From the NCBI GenBank assembly GCA_021613375.1, contig CM038704.1, forward strand, positions 34,861,488-34,925,487: a DNA stretch of 64,000 bases, given 5' to 3'. A program made the translations under genes and the position numbers. How positions within the stretch are numbered: the first letter of the stretch is position 1; each line of letters opens with the position of its first letter. Under the pieces are notes generated by a model. It made no database searches, was not told the DNA's origin, and saw only the letters and a list, made by a program, of their open reading frames with translations. The stretch is from Megaleporinus macrocephalus. Taxonomy: Eukaryota > Chordata > Actinopteri > Characiformes > Anostomidae. Of this stretch, positions 1 through 10,500 are shown piece by piece.

Positions 1-155
1 TTTGAGGTCCTTAGTGTCCTCTGACACGGCTGCTTGGGCAGCCCAAGGCGACTGAGCATGCGCACGGCTGTTCGGATCTCCCTAGAGGTGACGGTGGAGA
101 TGCCGTTGTAAGGGAGGACATGCTTCAGCACTTTGAACACGTACATAGCATAGCT
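1..155 (-). pseudogene. Histone H2B relic, copy 1 (internally deleted, frameshifted)
   Basis: Read on the minus strand from 155, the translation begins SYAMYVFKVLK, matching the SYAIYVYKVLK segment of histone H2B. It continues through V-L-P-Y-N-G-I-S and jumps straight to STVTSREIRTAVRML, matching STITSREIQTAVRLL near the H2B C-terminus. About 31 codons, most of the histone fold between GIS and STITSRE, are missing. A one-base loss in the LAKHAVSEGTK region then shifts the frame, so VSEDTKDLK is readable only in another frame. The N-terminal tail is not seen, and the relic is cut by the window edge. It cannot encode a working histone. The same deletion recurs at 1191-1345. Confidence 0.72.
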
Positions 156-575
156 GTGTCAGGGCCACTTATGTCAGTGCAAACGAGGGGGTATCCTTGG
201 AATTCTAGCTCCTTCAAAATCTGAGAATGAGTTGTGACGTCACAATCGGATTTTGAAAGCGTGTCTTCTCTCTGCTTTAGCGGGAGTCTGGCTGTTGTGT
301 TTAAACTTTAGACCGCTGTCCAATTTATAATCTCCTAATCATTTAAGTTAAGGGTGCGGGTGACAAGGCCGGTTAGATTTGTCACGATAGTAGATCATCA
401 GGTAGTCCAAATCTGTAGTATGAACAGGTGAATTGCACTACCAGTATTTTGAAAACAAGCGGACTGCTTTTATGGACAAGCAGATATACGTGTTCAAATT
501 TCCCATGTGCTTAGTGAAGAGCAATTATATCTTGACCGTACAATTTACTAAGCAGAGAAACCCTGAACACAGCTG
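1..575. repeat. Direct repeat, copy 1 (H2B relic plus upstream flank)
   Basis: Bases 1 to about 575 recur at 1191 to about 1763 with only scattered substitutions and single-base indels. The unit contains the H2B relic and about 420 bp of flank, including a CRE-like TGACGTCA near 237. Similarity ends after GAACACAGCT in both copies. The left end is cut by the window, so the full unit length is unknown. No LTR-type TG...CA ends were recognised. Confidence 0.85.
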
Positions 576-1190
576 AAAAAGACCAGAGCTCCGGGCAGCA
601 AGAGATGTATCATTGATGGGGCCCGATCACCACCCTGTGGTTAAACAGAGAACACGCAAGGACGAGAAACAAGGGTGTTTCCGTTTGAAGATATTTTGTT
701 ACTCAGCCATATCATGAATTACTGTGCTTGCGATGAATAAATTTAATATGAAACTAAAAACAATGGGTTTAGAGGGATCACAAAGGCCACACGTAATCAT
801 TTTATATAATAGTTCAGCTATTGCAACCAGACGTCTATGGGTTTCTTGGAGGTGCAGTTTTAAGGCTTCACCACTGACCTGCAAGTTAATTTCATTCGTA
901 TGCTTTCTGATATTCCTGTGTTGTCTCTCTCACTCTCTCTCAGAATTGTCTGTAATCAGTTTATAACATCATAAGTTAAACACACAGCTACTCATTTCAA
1001 CCACTACGCCGAAGTTTTCATGAGCATAAGGCCTAGGCCTGCACCTACAGGTTGTTTTTTTTTAATCCATGTCTTCATGACCCTATTTTATGTAAACTAT
1101 AAACCTTTGGCCCAGATATTAACAGGTATTATAATAACAATGAGGTGAGTTTTAATGTTATGGATGATTTTATTTGAAAATATTGCACCT

Positions 1191-1345
1191 TTTGAGGTCC
1201 TTAGTGCCCTCGGACACTGCTGCTTGGGCAGCCCAAGGCGACTGAGCATGCGCACGGCTGTTCGGATCTCCCTAGAGGTGACGGTGGAGATGGCGTTGTA
1301 AGGGAGGACTTGCTTCAGCACTTTGAACACGTACATAGCATAGCT
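1191..1345 (-). pseudogene. Histone H2B relic, copy 2 (same deletion)
   Basis: This is a near-identical second copy of the relic at 1-155, offset by 1190 bp. The minus-strand reading SYAMYVFKVLKQV, then STVTSREIRTAVRML, carries the same missing block of about 31 codons and the same frameshift before the VSEGTKDLK segment. An open frame runs on past the relic to 1097 but reads unrelated flank, so it is not evidence of a gene. The flank at 1097-1190 matches the flank of a third H2B tail at 5147-5205, which suggests descent from one histone-containing repeat unit. Confidence 0.72.
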
Positions 1346-1763
1346 GTGTCAGGGCCACTTATGTCAGTGCAAACGAGGGAGTATCCTTGGAATTCTAGCT
1401 CTTCAAAATCTGAGAATGAGTTGTGACGTCACAATCGGATTTTGAAAGCGTGTCTTCTCTCTGCCTCAGCGGGAGTCTGGCTGTTGTGTTTAAACTTTAG
1501 ACCGCTGTCCAATTTATAGTCTCCTAATCATTTAAGTTAAGGGTGCTGGTGATAAGGCCGGTTAGATTTGTCACGATAGAAGATCATCAGGTAGTCCAAA
1601 TCTGTAGTATGAACAGGTGAATAGCACTACCAGTATTTTGAAAACAAGCGGACTGCTTTTGTGGACAAGCAGATATACGTGTTCAAATTTCCCATGTGCT
1701 TAGTGAAGAGCAATTATATCTTGACCGTACAATTTGCTAAGCAGAGAAACCGAGAACACAGCT
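1191..1763. repeat. Direct repeat, copy 2
   Basis: This is the second copy of the 1-575 repeat. Its 3' end abuts the truncated 5' end of the LINE starting near 1765, so the LINE or a rearrangement cut into it. The 615 bp between the copies (576-1190) shows no clear gene; 1090-1190 of it is flank shared with the H2B tail near 5205. Confidence 0.85.
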
Positions 1764-2223
1764 AAACGATGCCCTAAACGACTTTTATGCACGGTTTGAG
1801 GCACAGAACAACACGTTGGTGAACAAGTTCACACCCAAGCCAGACGAGCAGTTATTGTGCCTGACTGCAGTGGACGTGAGGAAAACTCTGCGCAGAGTCA
1901 ACCCACGGAAAGCTGCAGGACCAGACAACATCCCTGGCAGAGTGCTCAGAGAGTGTGCAGACCAGTCGACAGATGTTCTCACGGACATCTTCAACACCTC
2001 CCTGCGCAGCTCCACTGTCCCAATGTGCCTCAAGACCACCACCATTGTCCCCGTGCCGAAGAAGTCCAACGTGTCCTGCCCCAATGACTACCGCCCCGTA
2101 GCTCTCACACCCATCATCATGAAGTGCTTCGAGAGGCTAGTCATGAGGAACATCAAGACCCAACTGCCCTCCTTATTGGACCCCCTGCAATTTGCATATC
2201 GTCCCAACCGCTCCACGGACCGC

Positions 2224-2357
2224 TGTCTGGTCCTGCAGCTTTCCGTGGGTTGACTCTGCGCAGAGTTTTCCTCACGTCCACTGCAGTCAGGCACAATAAC
2301 TGCTCGTCTGGCTTGGGTGTGAACTTGTTCACCAACGTGTTGTTCTGTGCCTCAAAC
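2224..2357 (-). repeat. Inverted copy of 1794-1927 inside the LINE
   Basis: These 134 bases are the exact reverse complement of 1794-1927. They sit between the two direct copies 1810-2220 and 2355-2765. The reverse-complement frame happens to lack stops, so the open frame runs through the inversion and yields an antisense stretch that is not reverse transcriptase. Removing 545 bp rejoins RPNRSTD to DAITTTLHL, the expected family order. Confidence 0.9.
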
Positions 2358-3815
2358 ACGTTGGTGAACAAGTTCACACCCAAGCCAGACGAGCAGTTAT
2401 TGTGCCTGACTGCAGTGGACGTGAGGAAAACTCTGCGCAGAGTCAACCCACGGAAAGCTGCAGGACCAGACAACATCCCTGGCAGAGTGCTCAGAGAGTG
2501 TGCAGACCAGTCGACAGATGTTCTCACGGACATCTTCAACACCTCCCTGCGCAGCTCCACTGTCCCAATGTGCCTCAAGACCACCACCATTGTCCCCGTG
2601 CCGAAGAAGTCCAACGTGTCCTGCCCCAATGACTACCGCCCCGTAGCTCTCACACCCATCATCATGAAGTGCTTCGAGAGGCTAGTCATGAGGAACATCA
2701 AGACCCAACTGCCCTCCTTATTGGACCCCCTGCAATTTGCATATCGTCCCAACCGCTCCACGGACGATGCCATCACCACCACCCTTCATCTCTCCCTTAC
2801 CCACCTGGAGAAGAAGGACACCTATGTCAGAATGCTGTTCACAGACTTCAGTTCAGCATTCAACACCATCATCCCACAGAATCTCACCAGGAAGTTAAGC
2901 CTGCTGGGCCTCAACACCCCCCTATGCAACTGGATCCTGGACTTCCTGACAGGGAGGCCCCAGTTAGCCCGGTTCGGGAACAGCAGCTCCAGCACCATCA
3001 CCATGAACACTGGGGCACCCCAGGGCAGTGTACTGAGTCCTCTGTTGTTCACCCTGCTGACTCATGACTGTGTTGCGAAACACAGTTCTAACAGCATCAT
3101 AAAGTTTGCCGATGATACAACTGTGCTGGGTCTCATCAGCAAAGGCAACGAGTCAGCATACAGGGAGGAGATACAGCAGCTGACAGACTGGTGTACAGCC
3201 AACAACCTTCACTGGAATGTAGAGAAGACCAAGGAAATGGTTGTTGACTTCAGGAAATCAAGACCGGTCCACTCTCCGCTTAACATCAACGGCTCCTCTG
3301 TGGAGATCGTTAAGAGCACCAAGTTCCTTGGTGTCCACCTAGCGGAGAACCTCACCTGGTCCCTGAACACCAGCTCTACAGCCAAGAAAGCCCAGCAGCG
3401 TCTCTACTTCCTCCGGAAGCTGAGAAAGGCCCGTCTCCCTCCACCCATCCTCACCCTCTTCTATAGGGGAACCATAGAGAGCATCCTAAGCAGCTGCATC
3501 ACTGCCTGGTTTGGGACCTGCACAGCCTCTGACTGCAAGTCCCTCCAACGCATTGTGAGGACAGCTGAGAGGATCATCGGAGTCTCTCTCCCCTCCGTCT
3601 TGGACATTTACACCACCCGCTGCATCCGCAAAGCAACCAGCATTATGGATGACCCCACCCACCCTTCACACAGACTGTTCTCCCTCCTGCCATCAGGAAG
3701 AAGGTACCGCAGCATCCGGTCCAGCACGACCAGACTGGAACAGTTTCTTCCCCCAAGCCATCAGACTTCTCAACACAACTCAACGTCTGAACTGATATCT
3801 TCTGGTACATGTACA

Positions 3816-3821
<6 letters not shown>

Positions 3822-3857
<36 letters not shown>
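3822..3857. repeat. (CT)n microsatellite in LINE 3' UTR
   Basis: A run of about 18 CT dinucleotides lies within the 3' UTR of the L2-like LINE. Confidence 0.9.
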
Positions 3858-3861
<4 letters not shown>

Positions 3862-4153
3862 ATTTACCCCAGATAAAAAAGGGAAGCATTTTTGCACAAA
3901 GCATTGCACTAATAACTTTACTACCTCACTGGACTCTATTACACATTGCACAATTTGCACACTACCGGCAATTATTTATTATTCTCTGTCTGTACTGTGT
4001 TGTGTTGTCTGTCTGCACTTGTTTGTTCGTGTTGCACTTGTGTTGTATGCACTGTCTATGTTGCACCATGGTCCTTGAAGAACGTTGTTTCGTTTCACTG
4101 TGTACTATGTATGTAGTTGAAATAACAATAAAACCCACTTGACTTGACTTGAC

Positions 4154-4590
4154 CAAAATGGTGTTTATTTGATCTGATTATTGGTTTTTATGTGTATTCT
4201 GTGTAGTGAATTGTTTGTTTTGCTGTGTTTTCTTTCACTGTGTGCTGTGGGTTTGTTACACTGCTTGTGACTGAGGGTCTGACACAAACAGCTGATTACA
4301 GTCACCTGAGTATTTCCCTCTGCTTAGTGCTAATTGTAAGAGACTGATTAGTAATTAATCGACAGGTGTAAAAGGGGCTGCCAAGCTTTATAGGCAGCGA
4401 AAGTGGAGTCATGGACAGAGATCGCCACACTGGGAAGCATCGCTTGGGAAATGAAGTTTGATTCAATGCACCTTGAAGCTAAGTAAAGTTCACAGTTCAC
4501 AGCGGCTGTGTGTGTACGAGCGGTGTGGTGCTGTACCTGTGTGCTTGTGACTGGAAACTGTCTCCCTAGTGCTTCTCACTGTATCGAGCT
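4154..4590. other. Unassigned spacer
   Basis: No open frame with recognisable protein similarity was found. The stretch between the LINE tail and the first TATA-bearing repeat unit is mixed-composition sequence with a TG-rich stretch near 4506-4550. I see nothing I can name. Confidence 0.5.
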
Positions 4591-4866
4591 TCAGGTCGGT
4601 TAAACTTAATTAGCCTGACAAAGGTTATCACTGACATTAATGATTGTGTTTGGCACACAGAGTTAAAGAACAAGAGAAAGAACTAGAGTGAAAGCAAACT
4701 TTTGAACGATAACTGTTAACAGTTTTAGAGACTCCAGGACGTTAATCCATATCAAAAGCTCTCTTTTTTTGTTTTTTGTTTTGTTTTACCCCACACACTA
4801 AGCTTTGACGTGCCTTGGAGGAATAGAGTACTTATATAACCAGATGGACAACCTCAAATAGCTGCT

Positions 4867-5147
4867 CTGTGAGAATTCCTTGATCTGAAGACTCCGAAGA
4901 CTGAAGGCTTCTCCACCTTGTTTACGGTTTCGTGGCCCGCGCCGTTGTGGCGTCAGGGCCCAGCCTTCCCCTGGCGGCTCGTACGTAAAGCGGAGGAAAA
5001 CTTCAGCTGGTCCATATCGCGTAGCGATTAGGTGATGATTCGCTCATCTAAAAATACAGACCAAGCGTCATATGGTCATTTCGTATTTTTTCGTCTGAAG
5101 TCGGTTGCTGTTAAAATTTGGTCCGTGCATTTATGTAGTAGGGTGGG
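4867..5147 (+). repeat. GC-rich TATA-type repeat unit P, copy 1
   Basis: This block is homologous to 6143-6450 and partly to 7137-7285. Shared landmarks are CCACCTTGTTTACGGTTTCG, a CCCCTGGCGG block, a degenerate TATA position (GTACGTAAAGCGGAGG), TCCATATCGCGT, CATCTAAAAATAC, and a right end GTAGTAGGG. A detached start of the same unit, CGGTTAAACTTAATTAGCCT, lies at 4597-4616, so a roughly 250-bp insertion separates the two pieces. The arrangement resembles a pol II promoter fragment, but no transcript can be assigned. Confidence 0.7.
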
Positions 5148-5205
5148 CTGCCCAAGCACGTCGAGTCCAAGGGCACAAAATCCGTCAATAGTGGACTAGT
5201 TTTAA
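5147..5205 (+). pseudogene. Histone H2B C-terminal relic, copy 3
   Basis: The plus-strand translation reads L-P-K-H-V-E-S-K-G-T-K-S-V, similar to the LAKHAVSEGTKAV end of H2B. The following 80 bp, to about 5285, match the flank of the minus-strand H2B relic at 1191 (reverse complement of 1097-1190), including the CTCATTGTTATTATAAT block and the TCTGGGCCA block. The relic is fused directly to the GTAGTAGGG end of repeat unit P. It is too short to be functional. Confidence 0.65.
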
Positions 5206-5316
5206 ATAACTTCATCCACAACGTTTAAACTCGCCTCATTGTTATTATAATATCTGTTAATGTCTGGGCCATAGGCTACTGTGTACTTAAACTAGGTTCT
5301 TGAAAATGTTGTATTA

Positions 5317-5831
5317 AAAAAAAATCTAGCAGAGTCTCTTATTCAGACAGGTTTAGGTCAAACTACTTTTGCACTCAAACACTGCCATAAACAAGTGCCA
5401 GTGCTGATACCTAGAAAGAAGACAACAAAATAAATGGTTAGACACAGTGCAATACCTAGGAATACGGGAATAGCTACGGAGAAGAGAATAAATACAAGAA
5501 TACATACAGTATAAGTGCAATACTTAGCCAGTGTTCCGAGAAGATAAAGTGCAATTATGGTTCATACCAATACTTCAGCAGAGTAGCGCTTATAAGTGCT
5601 TCACAAAGATGCACCGTCTTCCAGTTTCTAACGTAATTACTTCAAGTGCCTTTTATTTAGGCTTCATGTCCATAGATAACACTATTGTGTTCAGTTAAGG
5701 CTCTACATAAGTAATCTTTCTCTTGCTATGTGCTTGGTCACTCTGTTGGTTTTACACCCACCCCAGGTGGGATTTAAACCCACAGTCTCTGGCCTAGGAG
5801 CCTAGTGCCTTAACCATTTGGCTGCCAGGGT
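5317..5831 (-). repeat. tRNA-Arg-derived SINE, copy 1
   Basis: Read on the minus strand, a tRNA-like head (5759-5831) is followed by a body that recurs at 6741-7010. Shared body landmarks are CACTCAAACACTGCCATAAA, GTGCCAGTGCTGATACCTAG, and the AGCAGAGTCTCTTATTCAGA end widespread in fish repeats. A tRNA head plus conserved body is the layout of a tRNA-derived SINE. Confidence 0.65.
5759..5831 (-). pseudogene. tRNA-Arg(CCT)-like sequence, SINE head
   Basis: The reverse complement contains an A-box-like GCCAAATGGTTAAGG, an anticodon loop CTCCTAG (anticodon CCT) and a B-box-like GGTTTAAATCC with a CTGGGG 3' acceptor strand. This resembles vertebrate tRNA-Arg(CCT). The 5' acceptor strand does not pair properly, the anticodon stem has mismatches, and the B box departs from GGTTCGAATCC. 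It is read as the degenerate head of a SINE rather than a working tRNA gene. Confidence 0.6.
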
Positions 5832-6142
5832 TTCGGGAGCACCCGAGAGCTGGCAACACAACAGGCGTTTCTTTGTCCCTGCTTTAGTCGGGAACTAAAG
5901 AAGTACAACGAGAAAGGCAAATCATTACTCTGTCAGAACTCGAATATACAAACTGGACTTGAACGTGAGATACCCACCCAGCACACAGCAATATAATCCA
6001 GTACGCTAATTAGCTCATCACTAAAAAATGAACAGTCAAATCCTGTAGTTTACTATGAGAAGTATCAACAGGCCATATAGCAGCTCCTACATAGCTTCAC
6101 GGCTGACTAGATCACATATATGGCAGCTACATCAACATCGAT

Positions 6143-6450
6143 CTTCAGGCCGGTTAAGCTTAATTAGCCTCCGCCTGCAAGACACCTCAATGCGCTCTCT
6201 CCCCCACCTTGTTTTACGGTTTCGTAGCCGGCGCCACTGTGACTTCAGTGCACAGCGTTCGACTGGCGAACCCCATATAAGGCGGAGGAAAACTCCAGCT
6301 GCTCCATATCGCGTCACGTGGAAGCCCGGACTGCGATTGAGTGATGACTCGCTCATCTAAAAATACACACCAAGCGTCACATGGTTGTCGTATTTTTTCG
6401 ATTAAAGTCGGCCGGTGTTAAAATTTGGACCGTGCATTCATGTAGTAGGG
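6143..6450 (+). repeat. GC-rich TATA-type repeat unit P, copy 2
   Basis: This is the most complete copy of unit P. It runs from CGGTTAAGCTTAATTAGCCT through CACCTTGTTTTACGGTTTCG, an ATATAAGGCGGAGG TATA-like block, CCATATCGCGTCACGTGG (with a CACGTG E-box) and ends at GTAGTAGGG. Short frames on both strands are by-products of the GC-rich sequence and match nothing known. Confidence 0.7.
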
Positions 6451-6740
6451 TTTTTAGTGAAGTCGCTGAGACGAACTTAGACTTTACAACAAAATAAACA
6501 GAGAAACGAAGCTCCGCTCAACTCAAAGGAAGTGCCTGATTCTCTCACTGACTTCTTAAAGGGCCAGAACGCGCTGCTCGTACAACATTAATATCAACAA
6601 TACTGTATATATCAGTGTGGAAATGGTGCCTACATGGGTGTAGGAGCTCCTACAGTGTTAATGTGTACAATATTGCGCATGTCAGTGTGTACATTAAGCC
6701 TATTTGTGTACACACCCGAAATATATTCCTACTACATTTA

Positions 6741-7137
6741 CGGCATTTAGCAGAGTCTCTTATTCAGAGCGACTTACATAAGTGTTTTGTTTTCAGTCAG
6801 AGTATATATCTCTATCTAGTACAGACAGGTTTAGGTCCAAACTACTCTTGCACTCAAACACTGCCATAAACAAGTGCCAGTGCTGATACCTAGAAAGAAG
6901 ACAACAGAATAAAAGGTTATACACAGTGCAATACCTAGGAATACAGGAATAGCTACAGAGAAGATAAATACAAGAGAACATACGGTATAAGTGCAATACT
7001 TGGCCAGTTCCTGTTTTTAGTTAGGGCTTCACATACATGATCTTTCTCTCCTTCTATGCGCTGCATCGCTCTGCTGGCTCTAAACCCACAATCTCTGGAC
7101 TAGGAGCCCAGCGCCTTAGCCATTGGGCCATCTGATC
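6741..7137 (-). repeat. tRNA-Arg-derived SINE, copy 2
   Basis: This is the second copy of the SINE at 5317-5831. The head at about 7076-7137 (minus strand) has GGCCCAATGGCTAAGGCGCT, a well-paired anticodon stem around CTCCTAG, and a B-box-like GGGTTTAGAGCC. The end at about 6741 is ACATTTACGGCATTTAGCAG, a motif very common in teleost repeats. Confidence 0.65.
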
Positions 7138-7285
7138 TAAAGACTCCACCTACAGACACCTCAATGCACAGCCTCCTGCTCCCTACTCCACCTTGTTTAT
7201 GGTTTCAAGGCCCGCGCTATTGTGACATCAGTGCACAGCGTCCCCTGGCCGCCTGTATATAAAGTGGAGGAAAACTCTATAGTTG
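7137..7285 (+). repeat. GC-rich TATA-type repeat unit P, copy 3 (partial)
   Basis: This partial copy begins TCTGATCTAAAGACTCC and contains CCACCTTGTTTATGGTTTC, the CCCCTGG block and the best TATA box of the three (GTATATAAAGTGGAGG). It breaks off into a T-rich tract at about 7290. The copies at 4867, 6143 and 7137 alternate with SINEs, giving a unit-plus-SINE array with roughly 1.0-1.3 kb spacing. Confidence 0.65.
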
Positions 7286-7529
7286 CTCTTTTTTTTTTTT
7301 TGCGGGAACACTCACCACATTAGTGCGCTCAAATGGACGGCCATGGTGGTCTTGCTGGGCCTGGTAAAACCCACTGCGTTACGTGCAGATACCTTGTTTT
7401 GTGTTACTCTTTCTATTTGATAACTCCCTGCAATAAAACCACAGGTAGGATTATTTGATAGCATAAATATGATCATAGAACAGTACACCCTGCTTTTTCA
7501 ATGATTATTAAGTGCCACAAACAAACCAG

Positions 7530-10500
7530 CCACTAGGGAACACAAGCCAGTGTATCTTTTGTGCCGGTCCCAAGCCCGGATAAATGGTGAGGGTTGTGTC
7601 AGGAAGGGCATCCGACGTAAAACACTTTGCCAAAACAAACATGAGAGTTCATCGGAGTGATACCATACCGGATCGGTCGAGGCCTGGGTTAACAACGACC
7701 GCCACCAGTGCTGTTGAGAAACAGGGTGCCGGCAGAAATTGGGCTACTGTTGGTTGAAAACCATGAGAAGGAAATTGTCAGGAAACAGAAAGACAGGATG
7801 AAAGCCAAGAGTGTAGGGCTGAGTGTGGACAATGACAGGCAAAGGTAGAGAGCTGGCTGACATGAAGCAGAGAAGGAAGGTAGATGTTTTGTGTCCAAGA
7901 GATCAAGTGGAAGGGCAGCAAGGCTCACAGCATTGGAGCAGGCTTTAAACTGTTTTACCATGATGTGGACAGAAAGAGAAATGGAGTAGGAGTAGTCTTG
8001 AAAGAGGAATTCACAAAGAATGTAGTAGAGGTGAAACGAGTGTCAGATAGGGTGATGATAGATAGATACTTTATTGATCCTGAAGGAAATTTTAACAGCC
8101 AGTAGCAGTTACACAGTACAAAACAAAGTACAAAACACAGTACAAAAAAAACACTGTATATAACACTGTATAAATAAAGAAGAATAAAGAACTCCAATAG
8201 TCAAAAAGTATATATACAAGAATATATGAATACAAACTATACAACCTGACCGTAGGGAAAAAGGTAGTGCAGTAATAAATTAGGTAGTGTGCAAGAAAAA
8301 AACGGGTATCAGCAGATACATGGCTGTACTGGGATATTTATTAAATAAATAAATAAATAAATGTGCAAAGATTGTATTTAAGTAAATGTTAAATAGTGTT
8401 AAATACTGTTCAGGAGTGCAAATGTACAGGATGTATAGCAAAGTGTCAATAGTGTCCGGGAGTGCAGATGTACAATAATGTGATTACAGTACAAATAAAA
8501 ATAAACTGTAATTTGAACATAAGGGACTTGTTCCTCATCTGTCCTCCTCCTTCTTCCGGCTCCACTGGGAGGAATTGAAGAGTCTGATGGCTCTCGGGAC
8601 AAAGGATCTCCTGAGTCCGTCTGTAGAGCAGCTCTTTGCCAGGAACCTGCCACTGAACTTGCTCCTTTGTTCCATGATGATGGTGTGCAGTGGGTGACCA
8701 TCATCATCCATGATGGAGAGCAGTTTGTGCAGTGTTCTCCTCTCTGCTACCGTAACCAGAGTCTAGCTCCACACCAACCACAGACCCCGCACGTCTGACC
8801 AGCTTGTCCAGACGCATCTTGTCTCTCTTCTTCATGCTACCAGCACATGCACCTCCCCAGCACACCACAGCGTAGAAAAGACAGCTGGACACCACAGTCT
8901 GATAGAACATCCGCAGGAGCTTCCTACAGATGTTAAAGGATCCCAGCTTCCTCAGAAAGTAAAACCGGCTCTGCCCCTTTCTGTACAGGGTGTCTGTGTT
9001 GGCTGACCAGTCCAATCTATCATCCAGGTGCAGACCGAGATATCTGTAGGTCCTAACCATCTCCACATCAACCCCCTCAATAGAGAGACTGTGTGAGTGG
9101 CCTGGTCCTGCGGAAGTCCACTACCAGTTCCTTGGTCTTGGAGGTGTTCAGCAGCAGGTTGTTCCTACGGCACCACAACACAAAGTCGTCCACAAGATGT
9201 CTGTACTCTTCCTCCTGCCCTCCCCGTACACAGGCCACAATGGCAGTATCGTCCGAAAACTTCTGCATGTGGCACGACTCAGAGTTGTACTGGAAGTCTG
9301 AGGTGTAGAGTGTGAAGAGGAATGGGGAGAGTACAGTACCCTGTGGTGCTCCTGTGCTGCTGACCACCGTCTCTGATTTGCAGTCCTTCAGCCTGACATA
9401 CTGAGGTCTGCCAGTAGGGTAGTCAGTGACTGAAGTAGGTAGTAGTCTGTCTGAAGGTAGAAGTAGAAGGTCTGATGTTAAATGTTGTCAGTGGTTATGC
9501 GCCACAGCTTGGATGTGAGGAAGAGGAAAAAGTGAAGTTTTGGAAGGATCTAGATGAAGAAAGTATTCCCAGGATGGAGAGAGTGGTGATCGGAGCAGAC
9601 CTAAATGGACATGTTGGTGAAGGAAACAGAGGGGATGAGGAAGTGATGGGTAGGTTTGGTGTCAAGGAATGGAACCAGGAAGGAGAGATGGTGGTGGATT
9701 TTCCAAGAGTATGGAAATGGTTGTAGTCAACACTAATTTCCAAAAAAGGGAGGAACATGGGGTGACCTATAAGAGTGGAAGGAGGAATTCACAAGTAGAC
9801 TACATTCTGTGTAGAAGAGGAAACCTGACGGAGATTGGGGACTGTAAGTTTGTGGTAGGTAGTGTGGCCAAACAGCATCGGATGATGGTGTGTAAAATGA
9901 CTGTTGTTGTGAAGAAGAGGAAAACAGTCAAACCAGAGAAGACCAAATGTTGGAAACTGAGGAAGGAAGAATGTGGTAAAAAGTTCAGAGAGGAGCTATT
10001 AAAGGCTCTGGGTGGTAAGAGCGAGCTCCCAGATGACTGGGCTACTACAGCAACAGTGATTAGAGAGACAGGTAGCAAAATACTTGGTGTGTCATCTGGA
10101 CAGAGAAAAGATGATAGTGATGGTGAATAGTGAAGTGCAGGAAGCTATTCAGAGAAAGAGGTTAGCCAAGAAGAAATGGGACAGTGACAGGACTGACGAG
10201 AGTAGGCAGGAATATAAGGAGATGCAACGTAGGGCAAAAAGGGAGGTGGCAAAGCAGAAGGCGTATGATGAGTTGTATGGGAGGTTGGACACTAAAGAAG
10301 GTGAGAAGGACTTGTATAGATTGGCCAGACAGAGGAACCAAGCTGGAAAGGATGTGCTGCAGGTTAGACTTGTTAAAGATAGGAATGGTAATGTTCTAAC
10401 AAGTGAGGAGAGTGTGATGTAAGGAGTACTTTTGAGCTAATGAATGAAGAGAATGAAATGGAAAGAAGAGTAGAGGTCATTGAAACTGTGGATCCGGATG

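Larger units (their letters stand above)
1765..4153 (+). mobile_element. L2/CR1-superfamily LINE, 5'-truncated, with internal fold-back duplication
   Basis: This is the 3' part of a non-LTR retrotransposon. The reverse transcriptase is recognisable by [38 protein letters not shown] (catalytic FADD near 3105-3116), and the downstream FLGVHL and YFLRKLRKA blocks typical of fish L2-like LINEs. The long frame stays open from 2124 to 4142. The 3' UTR, with a (CT)n run, ends in a short TTGAC-type terminal repeat near 4136-4153, as expected for this superfamily. The 5' end is truncated: no endonuclease domain is present. Bases 1810-2220 are duplicated at 2355-2765 with an inverted segment between them. 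The reverse transcriptase block downstream of 2766 looks intact, but the element cannot be autonomous without its endonuclease. L2 versus Rex1 assignment would need a repeat library. Confidence 0.88.

Noticed and set aside
1097..1336. 79-codon minus-strand open frame
   Set aside because: Its start is an H2B relic with a large deletion and the rest is flank; not a gene.
1..1763. LTR retrotransposon with 570-bp LTRs
   Set aside because: The direct repeats lack TG...CA ends, primer-binding site and gag-pol between them; they contain an H2B relic instead.
2153..2629. 158-codon minus-strand open frame in the LINE
   Set aside because: It reads the inverted duplication and its neighbours antisense; no independent protein similarity.
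5759..5831. Functional tRNA-Arg gene
   Set aside because: Acceptor stem unpaired, weak B box, and the sequence heads a repeated SINE body.
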